The notes below the pieces were generated by a model. It ran no database searches and was not told where the DNA came from. It saw nothing but the letters and a program-made list of their open reading frames with translations. A stretch of 29,918 nucleotides of DNA from Tieghemiomyces parasiticus (taxonomy: Eukaryota > Kickxellomycota > Dimargaritomycetes > Dimargaritales > Dimargaritaceae), in contig JANBPT010000576.1 in assembly GCA_027575765.1 (NCBI GenBank), forward strand, positions 1 to 29,918, in the 5' to 3' direction. The translations under genes and the position numbers were made by a program. Below are positions 9,243-20,130 of this stretch, in pieces (position 1 is the first letter of the stretch; every line of letters begins with the position of its first letter).

Positions 9243-11274
9243 GCCTGTGGACTCGGTACAGGGTTCGAATTTGGCCAAGGAGGAATGGTAGAGGTCGACC
9301 GGCCTCCAGCCGTTGCGAATCCGACACGGCGGAGCCCCTACCCTCTCCCGAGGACACCGATCCCTTTTGCTTCCGCTAGCCCGGTAAGACGGCCCAGGGC
9401 ATTACCAGCCACTCATGCTTCCATCCAAGCTGCTCTCCCCTGAGTTGCCCATCATCTAACCCCTCCCTAACCCGTATTCATTGTCCCCAATCCGGTGGAC
9501 GGCGCCACGCATGCCATAAGGGCCAGATTGTCCAGCGGGAGCGACGGTAAAGAGGAGTGAGGCCGGCGACCTGCAGCTTGGTGCAGCCCGGGTCACTCCT
9601 ATCCCCTAGCGATTCACTGAAATGGCCCAAGGCAAGTTGTTGGAATACTAGAACGCGACGAGGGACGGCTTACACTCGACCGACTAGGACCCTCCAGTTC
9701 ATTACCCATTCCAGCTTTGCATCTCATCACACAGGGTGGGTGAGCGGACCCCACGACCGTCAACCTGGATGACGCACTGGGCAATATGCAGCCGACACGG
9801 CCCCACCCGATGCGTGGCGCCGGCATTGCTTTTTAAGCCATGGGCTGGCAGTGGACAGGGCATCGTTTCCGCGCCATCTTTCCGTCCATCTACCACCATC
9901 TACTTTTCCCCGGCGGTGCGACAGTCCCCATTTGCAGAGCGGGAAACGGCAATCATGCAGCCACCAGTGGCTGGGGGCCAGGGCGGTAGTCCCCTTGGCC
10001 ATAACTGGCCAGCCTGGCCGCTAAGTTGACCAGACGAGATGAGGAATGATTAATATTATTCACCCACCCAATGACGAAGGGCGGCACGGAACGCGCTGGT
10101 GGGTCCGTCGGGCTGGAGTAAAGAGCCGCTCGGACACGCTAATACTAGTAAATAAACGACTCATCACACTGTAGTTGGAGGCCCAATTAGGGCTCGGTGG
10201 TTCCCGCGACTGCAGGAGAACACTGGCAAGGATCCCAGACCGGGTGGTCGTGTCAGCCGATGCCCACCCGAGTGTGGATAGCTACCACGGGCACGCAACC
10301 TTGCCGTTCGTTGTGGCAGTGCTTCTGACCGCGGCCACGGACCATTCTGCAGCCAGTTTGTCTGTATTTACACTCGATGGACGCCTGGCCCATGCTCGCA
10401 GTGTATCCACGATAACCACCGGCCCCTCGCTCATGAAACGGGGCGGACCGACGTGAAACCCGCCTAATACAGCAAAAAATGGGCCATCCCCACCCAGTTT
10501 TACCCTCCACCGGTGCGACGACTAGCCAAGGTTGCACCAAATCTGTCACCCAACTCAATTTACCCATGCAATAAGGCTACTTAAGCACGCCCTACTCAAC
10601 AACCAACTACAGAGCGAGTCGCCGCCACATGCCTCGACCCCTCCCTCCCCTACTACGAAACGTGCAGAGGCACGTCACCCCTATAGCCTAGGTTTGGAAC
10701 GACAAACCTCCCTCATCCCCATAGAAGCAACCCTCTACAAGCTGGCTCGCTGGACCCGTCGCCATTGTCGTCGGTTGCAGGGTTACACCCTCCTGGCGGT
10801 CTGCGACGTAATATCGTTACAATACTACCAAAATTATCCGACACTGCGCTATCAATTTTCCAGACCATAGATTAATGTGTCACCCACCTTTCCACGACTT
10901 ATCCCCCCCCCCTGCATTGTAGGGAAAAAAATTACTTCCAGAAGGTATCAACCATGACGTGTGTCCAGGTAATGGCTACCAGCGGACCTCACCCAGGGCA
11001 ACCCCTTAATCGTTACAACCGATCCCAGCTCTGCCGGACCACGGGATGTCCCGCCCATTAATGGCGTATTGCCGAGGAAATTGGTGTTTTATTGTCAAAG
11101 AAGAAAGGGATCTGCTCAAGCATGGGTAGGGTTGGGATCCGACGGAATCGTATCAAGCGGGGTTGTGTCGAAAGAATGGGGAGAGGGTGTATGGCGTCCC
11201 ACGGTCGAGTAAAGACAGATGTGGTAGATAGGATAAAGGATATTGATAATAATACAAGTTGGTAAAAACGACAA

Positions 11275-11290
11275 AGAGAGAGAGAGAGAG
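11275..11290. repeat. (AG)8 microsatellite
   Basis: Eight uninterrupted AG units just downstream of the SLC35C2-like gene. Confidence 0.9.
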
Positions 11291-11413
11291 AACATAAAGC
11301 AAAGGTTCGACGACATAGTCGGGGTCAGCAGCGAACGGGGCTCTAAGGCACCAGGCCCCCCTCAAAACACAACGGTCTGGATGACGATCCTCGCCCTTCT
11401 CAACAAAGGAGGG

Positions 11414-12835
11414 CTAAGCCGGGCGCGAGTGCCGACCCGTCAGGCTAGCCTCCGTCACGCCGTCATCGTCTATAAACTCGAATATGGGTTCGGTTGTGGG
11501 CAGGTTCGTGTCAAGGGGCACGAAACCGTTGAGGGCCCGCGTACCCCGGCCGGACCGACTGCTGACGAAGCTGCGGAACCTGGAGGTGGGTGCAGGTGTC
11601 CGGTCGAGCGGCTGGAGTTCGGTGGTGTCGACGGGATCGTCGTCGTCCGTGATGGGCAGCCAGCCGGCTTGGTGGATGCGGCGTGTACCGACGGAGGGTA
11701 GGAGGTCGCCCGTGTGCAAGCTGGTGGCCGACGAGAGGCGGTGGGGGAGGTATCGGCCGGGCGACAGGGGCTGGGCGTCGGCCGCATCACCCACCGGCTT
11801 GTAGTCGGCACCGTCGGCCCGTAGGCTGTCCTCGTGCATTGTACGCAACTTCATCCACTTGTAAATACCTATGCCCAGGAGGGTGACGGCCAAGCCAAAT
11901 AAGTTCAGCGGGGTAAGCCGGTCTTTGAAGGTGATGCTGGAGAGGGCGATGGTGACGACCTCCTTGAAGATACCAGCGACCGATAGAGTCACCACCGAAG
12001 TGCGGGCGATAAGTTGGTACTCGGCAGTTACCATTAGGGTGGCCAGCACCCCGCCCAGAACCAGGATGAGGGCCATGACGGTGGCCAGGGATCCGGAGGT
12101 AAATACGGTGCTGTCAGCCAGGGCGTTAAGGTCCTCGGTGACCATGGAGGCTGCGAAGAGGCATAGAGACATGAGCGGGGACAGGAAAAACATGGAGGCG
12201 ATCGGCGTGCTAATACCGATGGAGTGGTCCTGCAGCAGAATCTGGGTCAGGGACCAGCGCAGGCCGCTCATGGCGGCGGCGAGCATGACCTGCACGAACC
12301 CGGCCAGGACAAAGTCCACCTCGGAGGCGGCCATGAGAAAGACGCCAACGGATATCATAGCGATGATGCCGACCAGGCTGAGCCGCGGAGTCTCGAGACC
12401 AAAGGCGAAGGCAAACAGGAGAACAAAGGCCAGCGACGACGACTTACACATGGTGTAGAACGACAGGGTGATGGTGCGCAGACTCAGGTTGGACAGGCCA
12501 ATGTCGAGGCCCGTGGCGACGGCGCAGGGCAGCACCTTGCTAAGGTAGTCGCGCCACCGGGGCAGCCGCCGCGGGCGTTGGCCGGGCAGGCAGAGCATGA
12601 TGGCGCCAGCGAGTAAAAACTGGATGGCCATGTGCAGACCGCTAGTGAAGAGCGGAAAGGAAAAGTTCATGGTGGACTTGCCAAAGAGCCACTTGTTGTA
12701 CAGGGACAGGCCTGTGGAGAAGCAGTACCACAGCAGGATGAGACTCCCGTTGATGAGCAGATTGACCCGGAACGACCGTGACGGGGGATCCGGGCCCTCC
12801 GCACGCAACACATTTGGTTCGGGCGACTTGGTCAT
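11414..12835 (-). CDS. SLC35C2-like drug/metabolite-superfamily transporter
   Basis: A Golgi/ER-type nucleotide-sugar or triose-phosphate transporter homologue, single exon, 473 residues. The open frame extends to 13006, but the extra N-terminal part is a translated pyrimidine-rich leader; the ATG at 12835 (MTKSPEPN) gives a normal N terminus. About ten hydrophobic helices are visible. Motifs shared with human SLC35C2 and fungal relatives: SLYNKWLF in helix 1, LSFYTMCKSSSLAFVLLFA, GLRWSLTQILLQ, RTSVVTLSVAGIFKEV, and LTPLNLFGLAVTLLGIGIYKW near the end. A hydrophilic tail of about 125 residues follows (DDDDPVDTTELQPLDRTPAP and Ser/Arg-rich stretches), probably cytosolic and regulatory. The substrate cannot be read from sequence; SLC35C2 is linked to GDP-fucose metabolism in animals. 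Confidence 0.9.
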   Translation of the reverse strand: MTKSPEPNVLRAEGPDPPSRSFRVNLLINGSLILLWYCFSTGLSLYNKWLFGKSTMNFSFPLFTSGLHMAIQFLLAGAIMLCLPGQRPRRLPRWRDYLSKVLPCAVATGLDIGLSNLSLRTITLSFYTMCKSSSLAFVLLFAFAFGLETPRLSLVGIIAMISVGVFLMAASEVDFVLAGFVQVMLAAAMSGLRWSLTQILLQDHSIGISTPIASMFFLSPLMSLCLFAASMVTEDLNALADSTVFTSGSLATVMALILVLGGVLATLMVTAEYQLIARTSVVTLSVAGIFKEVVTIALSSITFKDRLTPLNLFGLAVTLLGIGIYKWMKLRTMHEDSLRADGADYKPVGDAADAQPLSPGRYLPHRLSSATSLHTGDLLPSVGTRRIHQAGWLPITDDDDPVDTTELQPLDRTPAPTSRFRSFVSSRSGRGTRALNGFVPLDTNLPTTEPIFEFIDDDGVTEASLTGRHSRPA

Positions 12836-13649
12836 GGTTAATGCCGAGAAATCAGGAGGGACGATGGAGGGATGAGAAAGGTTGCACAATAATGGCGCCC
12901 GTGAGGGAGCAATGGTGAGAGAGAGGAGAGAGGGAGAGGGGAGGTTGGCAGTGGAGAATGAGGAGCGGCGAGGGGGGGAGGGGATACAGCCAGGGTGATT
13001 TTTCAAGTGAGCGAGTCACGGCGGCGAAGCATTAGGACAAAGGGAATCCGGGGGCCATGGAATGGAGTGGTCGGGGGGGGTGGGAGGGCAAAGGCGTACG
13101 TAGCCGTTCGTCAACAAAGACGAGCTACGAATGGCGAGCGGAGAGAGGCGGATAAGGAGAGCTGTGCAAAGCGGAGGCATAGGGGGGAGGTTCGCTGGCG
13201 GAACGCAGGAAAGAGCGGGGGAGGACGACACCAAAATTTGGTGTATTTGGGGAGAGAAACGGGCGGCACTGGCAGCGTCGGTGGTGGTACCGGAACGTCC
13301 CGGCCTGCCGCGTGGAGAACAAAACCTAGCACGGTAACCACGGCTAGCCTTTACTTGTTGACATTGCGTTTAATCATAAATTTCACTCAAGCTAGGGAGA
13401 CGGAGCTGACCCGACATTTTCTCTCTCCCCCCCAACTCGCAGGATAACCAACTGTCCAACTCCCCTCCTAGACGCGGACCCGATACGCCAAGCGACAAGG
13501 GTTCGCAACGCTCGTTGACGTGCACTTTTTGGCGCACGCGTTTATTAAAGCCTGGCGCCGCCTAGGAGATGGATTTAATAGGGTCTCACAACATCCTGGG
13601 CAAGGATCACCGCCCGGGTAAAACGACCATGTCCAGTTCGTTCGTCGTT
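12836..13649. other. Intergenic region between PDB1 and the SLC35C2-like gene
   Basis: Promoter side of the SLC35C2-like gene (purine-rich on the plus strand, 12900-12980, that is a pyrimidine-rich leader) and 3' side of PDB1. No gene is recognised. Confidence 0.5.
13541..13546 (-). terminator. Poly(A) signal AATAAA of PDB1
   Basis: AATAAA on the minus strand about 105 bases beyond the PDB1 stop codon, suitably placed for polyadenylation. Confidence 0.4.
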
Positions 13650-14882
13650 TTACTTACGCACCTGCAGGGTACGCTTGATGACCCGCTCCAGCACCTCCAC
13701 TGTGGGCAGGGCCAGGTTCTCGAGGTTCTGGGCGTAGGGCATGGGCACGTCGGCGCCGGTCACACGCTGCACAGGGGCGTCCAGATAGTCAAAGGCCTCG
13801 CTCTCCACAACCTGGGCGGCAATCTCGCTGCCCACGCCGAACATGGGCCAGCCGCCCTCCGCGGTGACCAGACGGTTGGTCTTCTTGACGGAAGCCACGA
13901 TGGTGTCAATGTCTAGGGGGCGGATGGAGCGCAGGTTGATGACCTCCACGTCGGCCACGCCCTGCTTGGCCAGGTTCTCGGCGGCCTCGAGGGCGAAGCC
14001 CACCGTGCGTGAGTGGGCGACCAGGGTCAGGTCGCGGCCCGTGCGCTCCACCTTGGCCTTGCCGATGGGCAGCACAAAGTCTTGGGCCGTTACCTCGGCC
14101 GACACGGGGAAGCTCACGCCGTACATGAGCTCGTTCTCGAGCACCACGACGGGGTTGGGGTCGCGGATCGCAGCCTTGAGCAGGCCGCGCGCGTCCTCGC
14201 TGTTCCAAGGACTTACTACCTTGAGGCCAGGGCAGCTGCCGTACCAGGCGGCGTAGTCCTGCGAGTGCTGGGCGCCCACGCCGGCCGCCGCGCCGTTAGG
14301 ACCGCGGAAGACGATCGGACACGTCACGATACCGCCCGACATGTAGTGGGTCTTGGCGGCCGAGTTGATGATCTGGTCGATGGCCTGCATGGCAAAGTTG
14401 AAGGTCATAAACTCGCACACAGGCTTGAGACCCTTGAGAGCGGCGCCTACCGCGATGCCGGTGAAGCCCATCTCGGTGATGGGCGTGTCAATGACGCGGT
14501 CAGGACCAAATTTGTCGAGCAGGCCCTTGGACACCTTGTAGGCGCCGTTGTACTGGGCCACCTCCTCACCCAGGAGGAACACGTCCGGGTCGCGGTCCAT
14601 TTCCTCCTCCAGGGCCGAGTTGAGAGCCTCGCGGACCGTCATCTAGTCATGCGGAGGATAAGGCAGGAGGGGGCGGGAAGGTTAGGGGTCGGGTAGGATA
14701 GGATCGGGACGAAAGGGAGGCATTCTGGGGGGAAGGGAGCGATCCCGACCACTTCCAGCCGGCGAACTTACCTGCGTTTCGGCGGACGAGGAGGCCAGAC
14801 GGATCGGCTGAGCCAGACGGCGCGGGCCGAGGCCGGCCGTAGGGGCACGGTTGATTAGGGAACGAGCCAAGCGCAGAGCCAT
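13650..14882 (-). CDS. PDB1: Pyruvate dehydrogenase E1 component, beta subunit, mitochondrial
   Basis: The beta subunit of the E1 heterotetramer that decarboxylates pyruvate with thiamine diphosphate in the mitochondrial matrix. Two exons, 14882-14772 and 14642-13650, give 367 residues. Exon 1 encodes exactly a mitochondrial presequence (Arg/Ser/Ala-rich, no acidic residue until ETQ) and ends at a GTAAGT donor. Exon 2 starts with [20 protein letters not shown], where the mature enzyme begins in other species. Conserved blocks: [17 protein letters not shown] (with the Glu that contacts thiamine diphosphate), [67 protein letters not shown] and [21 protein letters not shown] inside 14208-14215 is coding (GLKVVSPWN), not a donor. 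The length matches yeast Pdb1. Confidence 0.96.
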
Positions 14883-15754
14883 GGTGAAAATGCCAGGGGT
14901 CGATGTCCGAGATGGGCAAGGGAATGGGGAGGGCGGGGATCAAATGGGGTAAATGGAAAGGAGACAAGTGTCAGAGGAACGGGCGCCAGGATCAATGCAA
15001 CCAACTGTTGGCTAGCCAATGGCCGAAGGGAGGGGCCGGGGATCAGTGCGCGAGTGGGGAGCCGGTTGGGTCAGCAGGGTTCGTACGCAGGAGTGGGCGG
15101 AGGGCAGACAGGGAGCAATAGGCCCTATCGCTATGGCGAATCTGGAGGGGCTGACGCGGCGAGGCAAAGGAGGGTACGCTACCGCTGATGCCTTGGGGAA
15201 CGATGTGGCGAGGTGAGGGAGGCTGGGGCACCGACGGCCTGCGAAGAGGATTGGGGGAGGAGCGTTACCGCCTCCCAAACCGGGCGGGTCGCCAGTGTTC
15301 CCCCGCATTACCCGTGGAACCGGCCCAGCTCCCCCCTGGAGTGGCCTGATTAATAGATGATGGCGAAGGGAATCGAACGGTGCCCCCGTGGGGCGGGGAT
15401 CGATAATCACCGCGCCCGGGCCCAGCCTTATCCTGGAGCATCCCTTGCTTATCTGTCGGGTTCTAAGGCCCATCGCCAGCCAATGCGGACCGCCCATGCT
15501 CAGAACGTGTCCCAAAGGCACCCAATCGAGATGGCCAATGTTTGTAGAACACGGGCCCGTTGTTTAGCTACGGGGAACTTCCTAATCGCCGATGTTTGTT
15601 GTCATCGATTCTGGCTGTTGCGGCGGACGTGCCAGTGGCTCGGTCCCGGGCGCGGCGGGCTATCGGTACAGCTTGCAGGCAGGTCGTCTGGCGTGGCAGC
15701 CACCGGCCCTGGGAGCGTGGATCACGCTATGCTTCGGCCACTTTCCCTACGTCC

Positions 15755-15992
15755 TTAAGCGACGTTCCATAACCTTACTCGTCGCTTCGCCCTCTTTAGC
15801 GACGCTACATAAACCGACTTTTCCTTCCCCATGACTCCTAAAGCGACATTGCCTTAGCTTTCCTCACCCCTACTCTCTTTTTACTGACGCTAAATAAACC
15901 GACCTTTTCATCCCTGCACCCCCTTGAGCGACGTTGAATTAGCTGACCTCCTCATCCCTACGTCATAGCTTCATCGGGAAGTTGAGCGACTA
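15755..15992 (+). repeat. Degenerate tandem repeat, period about 40-44 bases, core AGCGAC
   Basis: The core GCGAC recurs at 15759, 15799, 15843, 15884 (as CTGAC), 15928 and 15986. Units share the order (T/A)AGCGACG(C/T)T, an AT-rich segment such as ACATAAACC, GAC, then a pyrimidine run such as CTTTTCATCCC. Copies are diverged. At the first copy AAGCGACG (15757-15764) and CGTCGCTT (15780-15787) form an 8-base perfect inverted repeat. Confidence 0.65.
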
Positions 15993-17238
15993 CGCGTCCG
16001 AGTGGGGGGGGGGTCAGGCTGATGCAGGGACAGCGGAGGGCCCCCGTGACCATCTTGATTCTACGGAGCGCTCGTCCGGACCGTGGCGCGGGAGGCGGGA
16101 GGGGCAGATACCTGACCGCGCGGATATGAACGGGAGAAGTATGGCCACCTACGAGGGCACAGGAGTAGAAGGGAGGGGCCGTCACACCAACCCTGGCCTG
16201 TGCAACGTACGCGAGCCTCTCAGCGGCCGCCGTTGCACCCTCGTCGCTTCGATCAGCTAGCCGATCCTTCCGCCACCGGACGTTTCGAAATCCAGACCGC
16301 GGTCCCCTGGGCCGTCTCATACCTCGACCTAGTCCCTCGTCTGTTTTCATCCCCAATGAGGAATGGCAGAGACTGCCGCCAGGACTGGGGCGGCGGGTGC
16401 CACAAGTTCGCACCGGCCGGCCGCGCGGGCGGTTGGGCTTGCGCGACCCGCTGTCTGAGCCTATGAGAGAATATGGCCCGACCTCGCCTGATCTCTCAAG
16501 GGGCGGCCGGGGCTGCGAACAAGTCGGCCCTGCATCGTCAGCTGGGGGTACTAACCATTTTCTGCGTTACGCACCGTGGTCGGTGGCTCCTTCGACCCTG
16601 CTTCGGCCCTCCTTCGAGGGGTACTAGGGTGGGGTTGAGTTGAAGCGCGCGGAGAAAGTGGTGGGCCACGGCGCTCACGGATGGGGGGAGAAGGGGAAGG
16701 GGGCGCAAATGGCTGTCTGTCCTTGACCCCGGCGGGCGCCTTTTTTTACACACACCCTGCCCTCGCCATTCCTCGCTCGTGCAACCCAAGCTCCTCCTGG
16801 TCTCTTTGTCTCTATAAAATCAAGGGCGGGGCCTCCGTCGCTTTGCGAGGCCACTTGTTATCTCTTTGAATTCATGGTTGATGGGCTCTCCTTTGTCCGC
16901 ACCCGCCCCTCCCTCCTTTCTCCCTTTCGTTCTGCTGCTATCGGCCCTTATTCGGTCTGACGAGCTGCGTAGCTTATCTACACGACCCCGCCATATTTTA
17001 CTCTTTGCGGTGTACTTACATTAGTCTTCACCGTGAGCTGGTATCGGCTGTAGTGTGGTATCCAATTCCGGACTACCCATCCCTCCTCTGTCCCCTACCC
17101 CGCTCTCCCACCCACTCGGCCGCCTACCGAGTAAGATTTCGGTCAAGTGCCGACCGCTTGCTACTTGGTTATAACGACTCGCCGCTCCCTGCCAATACCC
17201 TCCCTCCCCCTTTCGTTTGCGGTTTACGACGGCCACTC

Positions 17239-17245
17239 TATAATA
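17239..17245 (+). promoter_or_regulatory. TATA-like element (TATAATA) upstream of ATG22
   Basis: TATAATA stands about 70 bases before the ATG22 start codon. It is a sequence match only. Confidence 0.3.
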
Positions 17246-17312
17246 GTCTCCCGCGTTCCTCGGCCTCCACATCGCTACGTTTCCCACCCAACACCGTCTC
17301 CGCCTCGTAGCC

Positions 17313-18982
17313 ATGGCCGTCGACCATTCCAACTATCTGGCGTCCGATACCAGCGTGGAGAAGGTCGTTACGGGCGACCCGTCCGCCCCGGAACTGTTGA
17401 GTGACGTCCCTGCCGGGCCCCTCATGGATCGCCGCGAGCTCTACGGGTGGTACGCCATCTCGTGGGCTGCAGAACCCTACTCGGCGGTGGTCAGCTCCGT
17501 ATTCCTCCCGCTGGTCCTGGATACCCTGGCCAAACAGGCAGGGTTTGAACCCGACCTGGTCACCCCCTGCGACCTGGCCGGCGCGAGTGAAAACTGTCTT
17601 GTCAAATTCGGTGCCAGCTGGATCCACACCACCTCCTTGCCGCTCTACTGCACGGCCATCAGCGTCGTGCTCCAGGCCTTCACCTTCGTCGGTCTAAGTT
17701 CCCTTGCGGACCATGGTGGTAAGTAAACGTGGCCTGAATTCCTCACCCCTGCCAACCACCACTGAGAGGTCTGACCGTCGTCCAATATCTAACTTTCCCC
17801 AAACGCGGTTTTCGTTTATGCTCCCCCACCACCTTAGACTGGCGCAAGACCTTTCTCATCGCGTTCAGTGTGCTTGGTGCCCTATCCACCATCGCCCTAT
17901 TTGGCATCGTCCGGCCCGAGTTGTACGGGCTCGCTGCGGCCCTGACCATTTTTAGTAATCTGTGCTTCGGCGCCCTGCACGTCTTCTTTTATGCCTATCT
18001 CCACACCCTCACCGAACATCATCCCGAGGTTGTCGAGGCTGGACGCACCGGTGACAGCACCCACTACCGAACGGTCCGCGAGCGTGTGTCCAATACCATC
18101 TCGGGTCACTGCTTTGCCATCGGCTACGGCGGTGCCCTAGTCATGTTGATCGTGGGTGCCCTCATTGTCTACTTCCTCGACCAGACCGCTTACAGTATGC
18201 TGATTAGTTGCGGTCTGTCGGGCATCTGGTGGCTAGCGTTTACCCTGGTGCCCGCTCTGTGGCTGCGCCGCCGGCCCGGACCACCCTTGCCCGCCGGCGA
18301 GCACTACCTATTCTACTCCTTCAAGCAGGTCGGGCGCACCTTCTCGCAGGTGCGCCACCTCTCCAACACCTTCCTGTTCTTGATGGCGTGGTTCTTTCTA
18401 TCCGACGGGTACAGCACCATCGCGTCCGTCTCGATCCTCTTCGTCAAGAACAACCTCAAAGCGGATAATATCCAACTCATCATCGCCGCCTTTATCGTAC
18501 CCCTCTCTTGTATCGTGGGCAACTTCATTTTCCTGTTTATCCAGCGGCGGTTCAAGATTGCCACCCGCAACATGATCATCCTAATTGGTATCCTCTACAT
18601 CCTCCTCCCGCTGTACGGTATTCTTGGCTTCTTTACCCCCATCGGCCTCAAGCACATTTACGAGTTGTACGTGGTGGCCGTCTTCCACGGCCTCATGTTC
18701 GGTGCCGTGCAGTCGTTCTGCCGCGTGCTCTTTTGCGAGCTCCTGCCTCCGGGCCATGAGAATGAGTTTTTCGGCCTATACGAAATCACCGACAAGGGCA
18801 GTTCGTGGATTGGTCCCCTGGTCTCGGGTGCCATTTCGGACGCCACGGGGGAATTGCGCTATGCGTTTTACTTTTTGCTGGCCATGCTAACGATCCCCAT
18901 CTTTATCCTCTTCACGATTGACGTTGAGAAGGGCAAGCTCGAAGCGCTGGCCTTTGCTAAACGCAACAAGAAGACGGCCTAG
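17313..18982 (+). CDS. ATG22: Atg22-type vacuolar amino-acid effluxer
   Basis: A major-facilitator-like integral membrane protein of the vacuole that exports amino acids released by autophagic breakdown. Two exons, 17313-17718 and 17838-18982, give 516 residues; the junction G|AC (GTAAGT donor, TTAG acceptor) creates LADHGDWRKTFLIAFSVLGA. Family features: ELYGWYAISWAAEPYSAVV near residue 42 (the Atg22 GWY...AAEP motif), a lumenal-type loop with two Cys residues before the second helix, then ALTIFSNLCFGALHVFFYAYL, RVSNTISGHCFAIGYGGALV, RTFSQVRHLSNTFLFLMAWF, and a GPxxSGAxSDATGELRYAFY block near the end. Around a dozen hydrophobic segments fit the family topology. The start is the first ATG, preceded by a pyrimidine-rich leader. 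Atg22 is largely confined to fungi and supports the assignment of the organism. Confidence 0.92.
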
Positions 18983-20130
18983 GGGGGATGGAAATGTGGG
19001 TTTCATCTATATATTTTATTGCTGTTATTATATTCCCAAGGGCCATCTTCTATCTTTATAAATAATTTGGTAGTGCGACGGAGGGGTGTGGTCCGTCAGG
19101 GCCAGATAAGAGTGGGAGGGAGGGGGGAGACATGGGTGATTGTGACTGTTGCGATAAATCTCATTCACCGTCTAAAGAGTGGAGATGGTGAACGAACGTG
19201 GTTAGGTAAACATGGCTAATTTGGGAGAAACTATGAGGGCTACGCTCACAGGGATGGGCACTAGCAAGCAGTGGCCCATAACCAATTAGGGGGATGCTGA
19301 GTAGATGAGCCGAGCACCAACTCATCGTGTACTTTTCGCCCATCGATTTTCATTTATACCACCGGGCCCCACTGGCCGATTTCCTTTTTTGGAGAATGCA
19401 GATTACAAGTACCTTCACGTACATGATCCGCAGGACGTGTGTGACAACGAGGATTGGTGGGGGTAAAGGTACTGGGGCCGCGGGTGGCCCAGGGAGTAAA
19501 CAACTAGGCGTTGAAGCTTAAGAAGTGGTTACTGTCGTTTATTGGATTAATTGGGGGGCTGGTATATATATATGCCGGAGTACTATTAGGAGTCCAACCC
19601 GTGCAAGGTTAGATGAGGTGGTGCCGGAGGCATCCGCTGAAGAGAACAGAAAACTTTGGATCAGTAATAAGAATAGTAGACTATAAAGAAAAAGCACTTA
19701 ATCAGAAGAGGCTAGGTTCCGATTAGAGAGAGAGAGAGAGAGCAGGAATAAGCCCGGACACTTGGCCGTACTCACTTAATCAGCGGGGTCGATTATGGAA
19801 ACCACAACGCGCGTGCTTGGCCCCAGGGTAACCGGGCTTGATATTAAAATATCCCTGGCACTTACCATCGGTTCTTTATCGACCCCAATTTAGGAAAATT
19901 CCATCTATCCACCCATGCACTATCATACATCCAGTTTAGATTCTCACCAAAGGTACCCTTCGGTTAGACACGCTATATTTTTAACCAAAACACTAATCAG
20001 GTAAGTTACGACGACCAATACGATCTCTAAAATACTCCACCCATCTGCTACCTCCCCCCATAGGGACCAGGGCCGTGGAGGCAATACGAAGGACCGCACC
20101 CTACGCGATAGGGGAGGGAGAAACGTGGTT
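18983..20130. other. 1.15 kb convergent intergenic region, AT-richer, microsatellite
   Basis: The 3' sides of ATG22 and the 2-hydroxy-acid oxidase gene. It includes AT-rich runs just after the ATG22 stop (19010-19065), a TATATATATA run near 19563 and an (AG)9 tract. No gene is recognised. Confidence 0.5.
19725..19742. repeat. (AG)9 microsatellite
   Basis: Nine AG units in the gene-free stretch between ATG22 and the oxidase gene. Confidence 0.9.

Larger units (their letters stand above)
9114..11413. other. 2.3 kb gene-poor region
   Basis: The left end is the upstream region of the TspO gene and the right end is the 3' side of the SLC35C2-like gene. Frames of 70-110 codons occur on both strands (for example plus 10175-10456 and 10532-10870), but none shows a family motif, a plausible exon neighbour or a convincing composition. 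The (AG)8 tract at 11275 is the only repeat I noticed. Confidence 0.5.
14883..17312. other. 2.4 kb gene-poor divergent intergenic region (PDB1 / ATG22)
   Basis: It lies between the start codons of two divergent genes. Short frames exist on both strands but none has recognisable motifs or splice-supported continuation. It contains the degenerate tandem repeat at about 15755-15990, a degenerate tRNA-like patch near 15360-15430 (rejected as a gene) and TATA-like sequences near 16813 and 17239. Confidence 0.5.

Noticed and set aside
9255..9285. GGGTTCGAAT, similar to a tRNA T-arm
   Set aside because: The flanks do not form the five-base stem, and no other tRNA parts are present.
12836..13006. 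57-residue N-terminal extension of the SLC35C2-like protein
   Set aside because: It is a Pro/Ser/Leu translation of a pyrimidine-rich leader, and the ATG at 12835 gives the expected start.
14205..14220. GTAAGT on the minus strand inside PDB1 as a possible donor
   Set aside because: The frame continues through the conserved [15 protein letters not shown], so it is coding.
15355..15435. tRNA-like patch on the minus strand (GTTCGATTCCC and a CCCC/GGGG stem with CCC in the loop)
   Set aside because: The T stem does not pair, position 33 is not T, no D arm or acceptor stem can be formed and there is no T-run after it.
15012..15521. 169-codon minus-strand open frame in the PDB1/ATG22 spacer
   Set aside because: Proline- and arginine-rich chance frame that overlaps the tRNA-like patch; no family resemblance.
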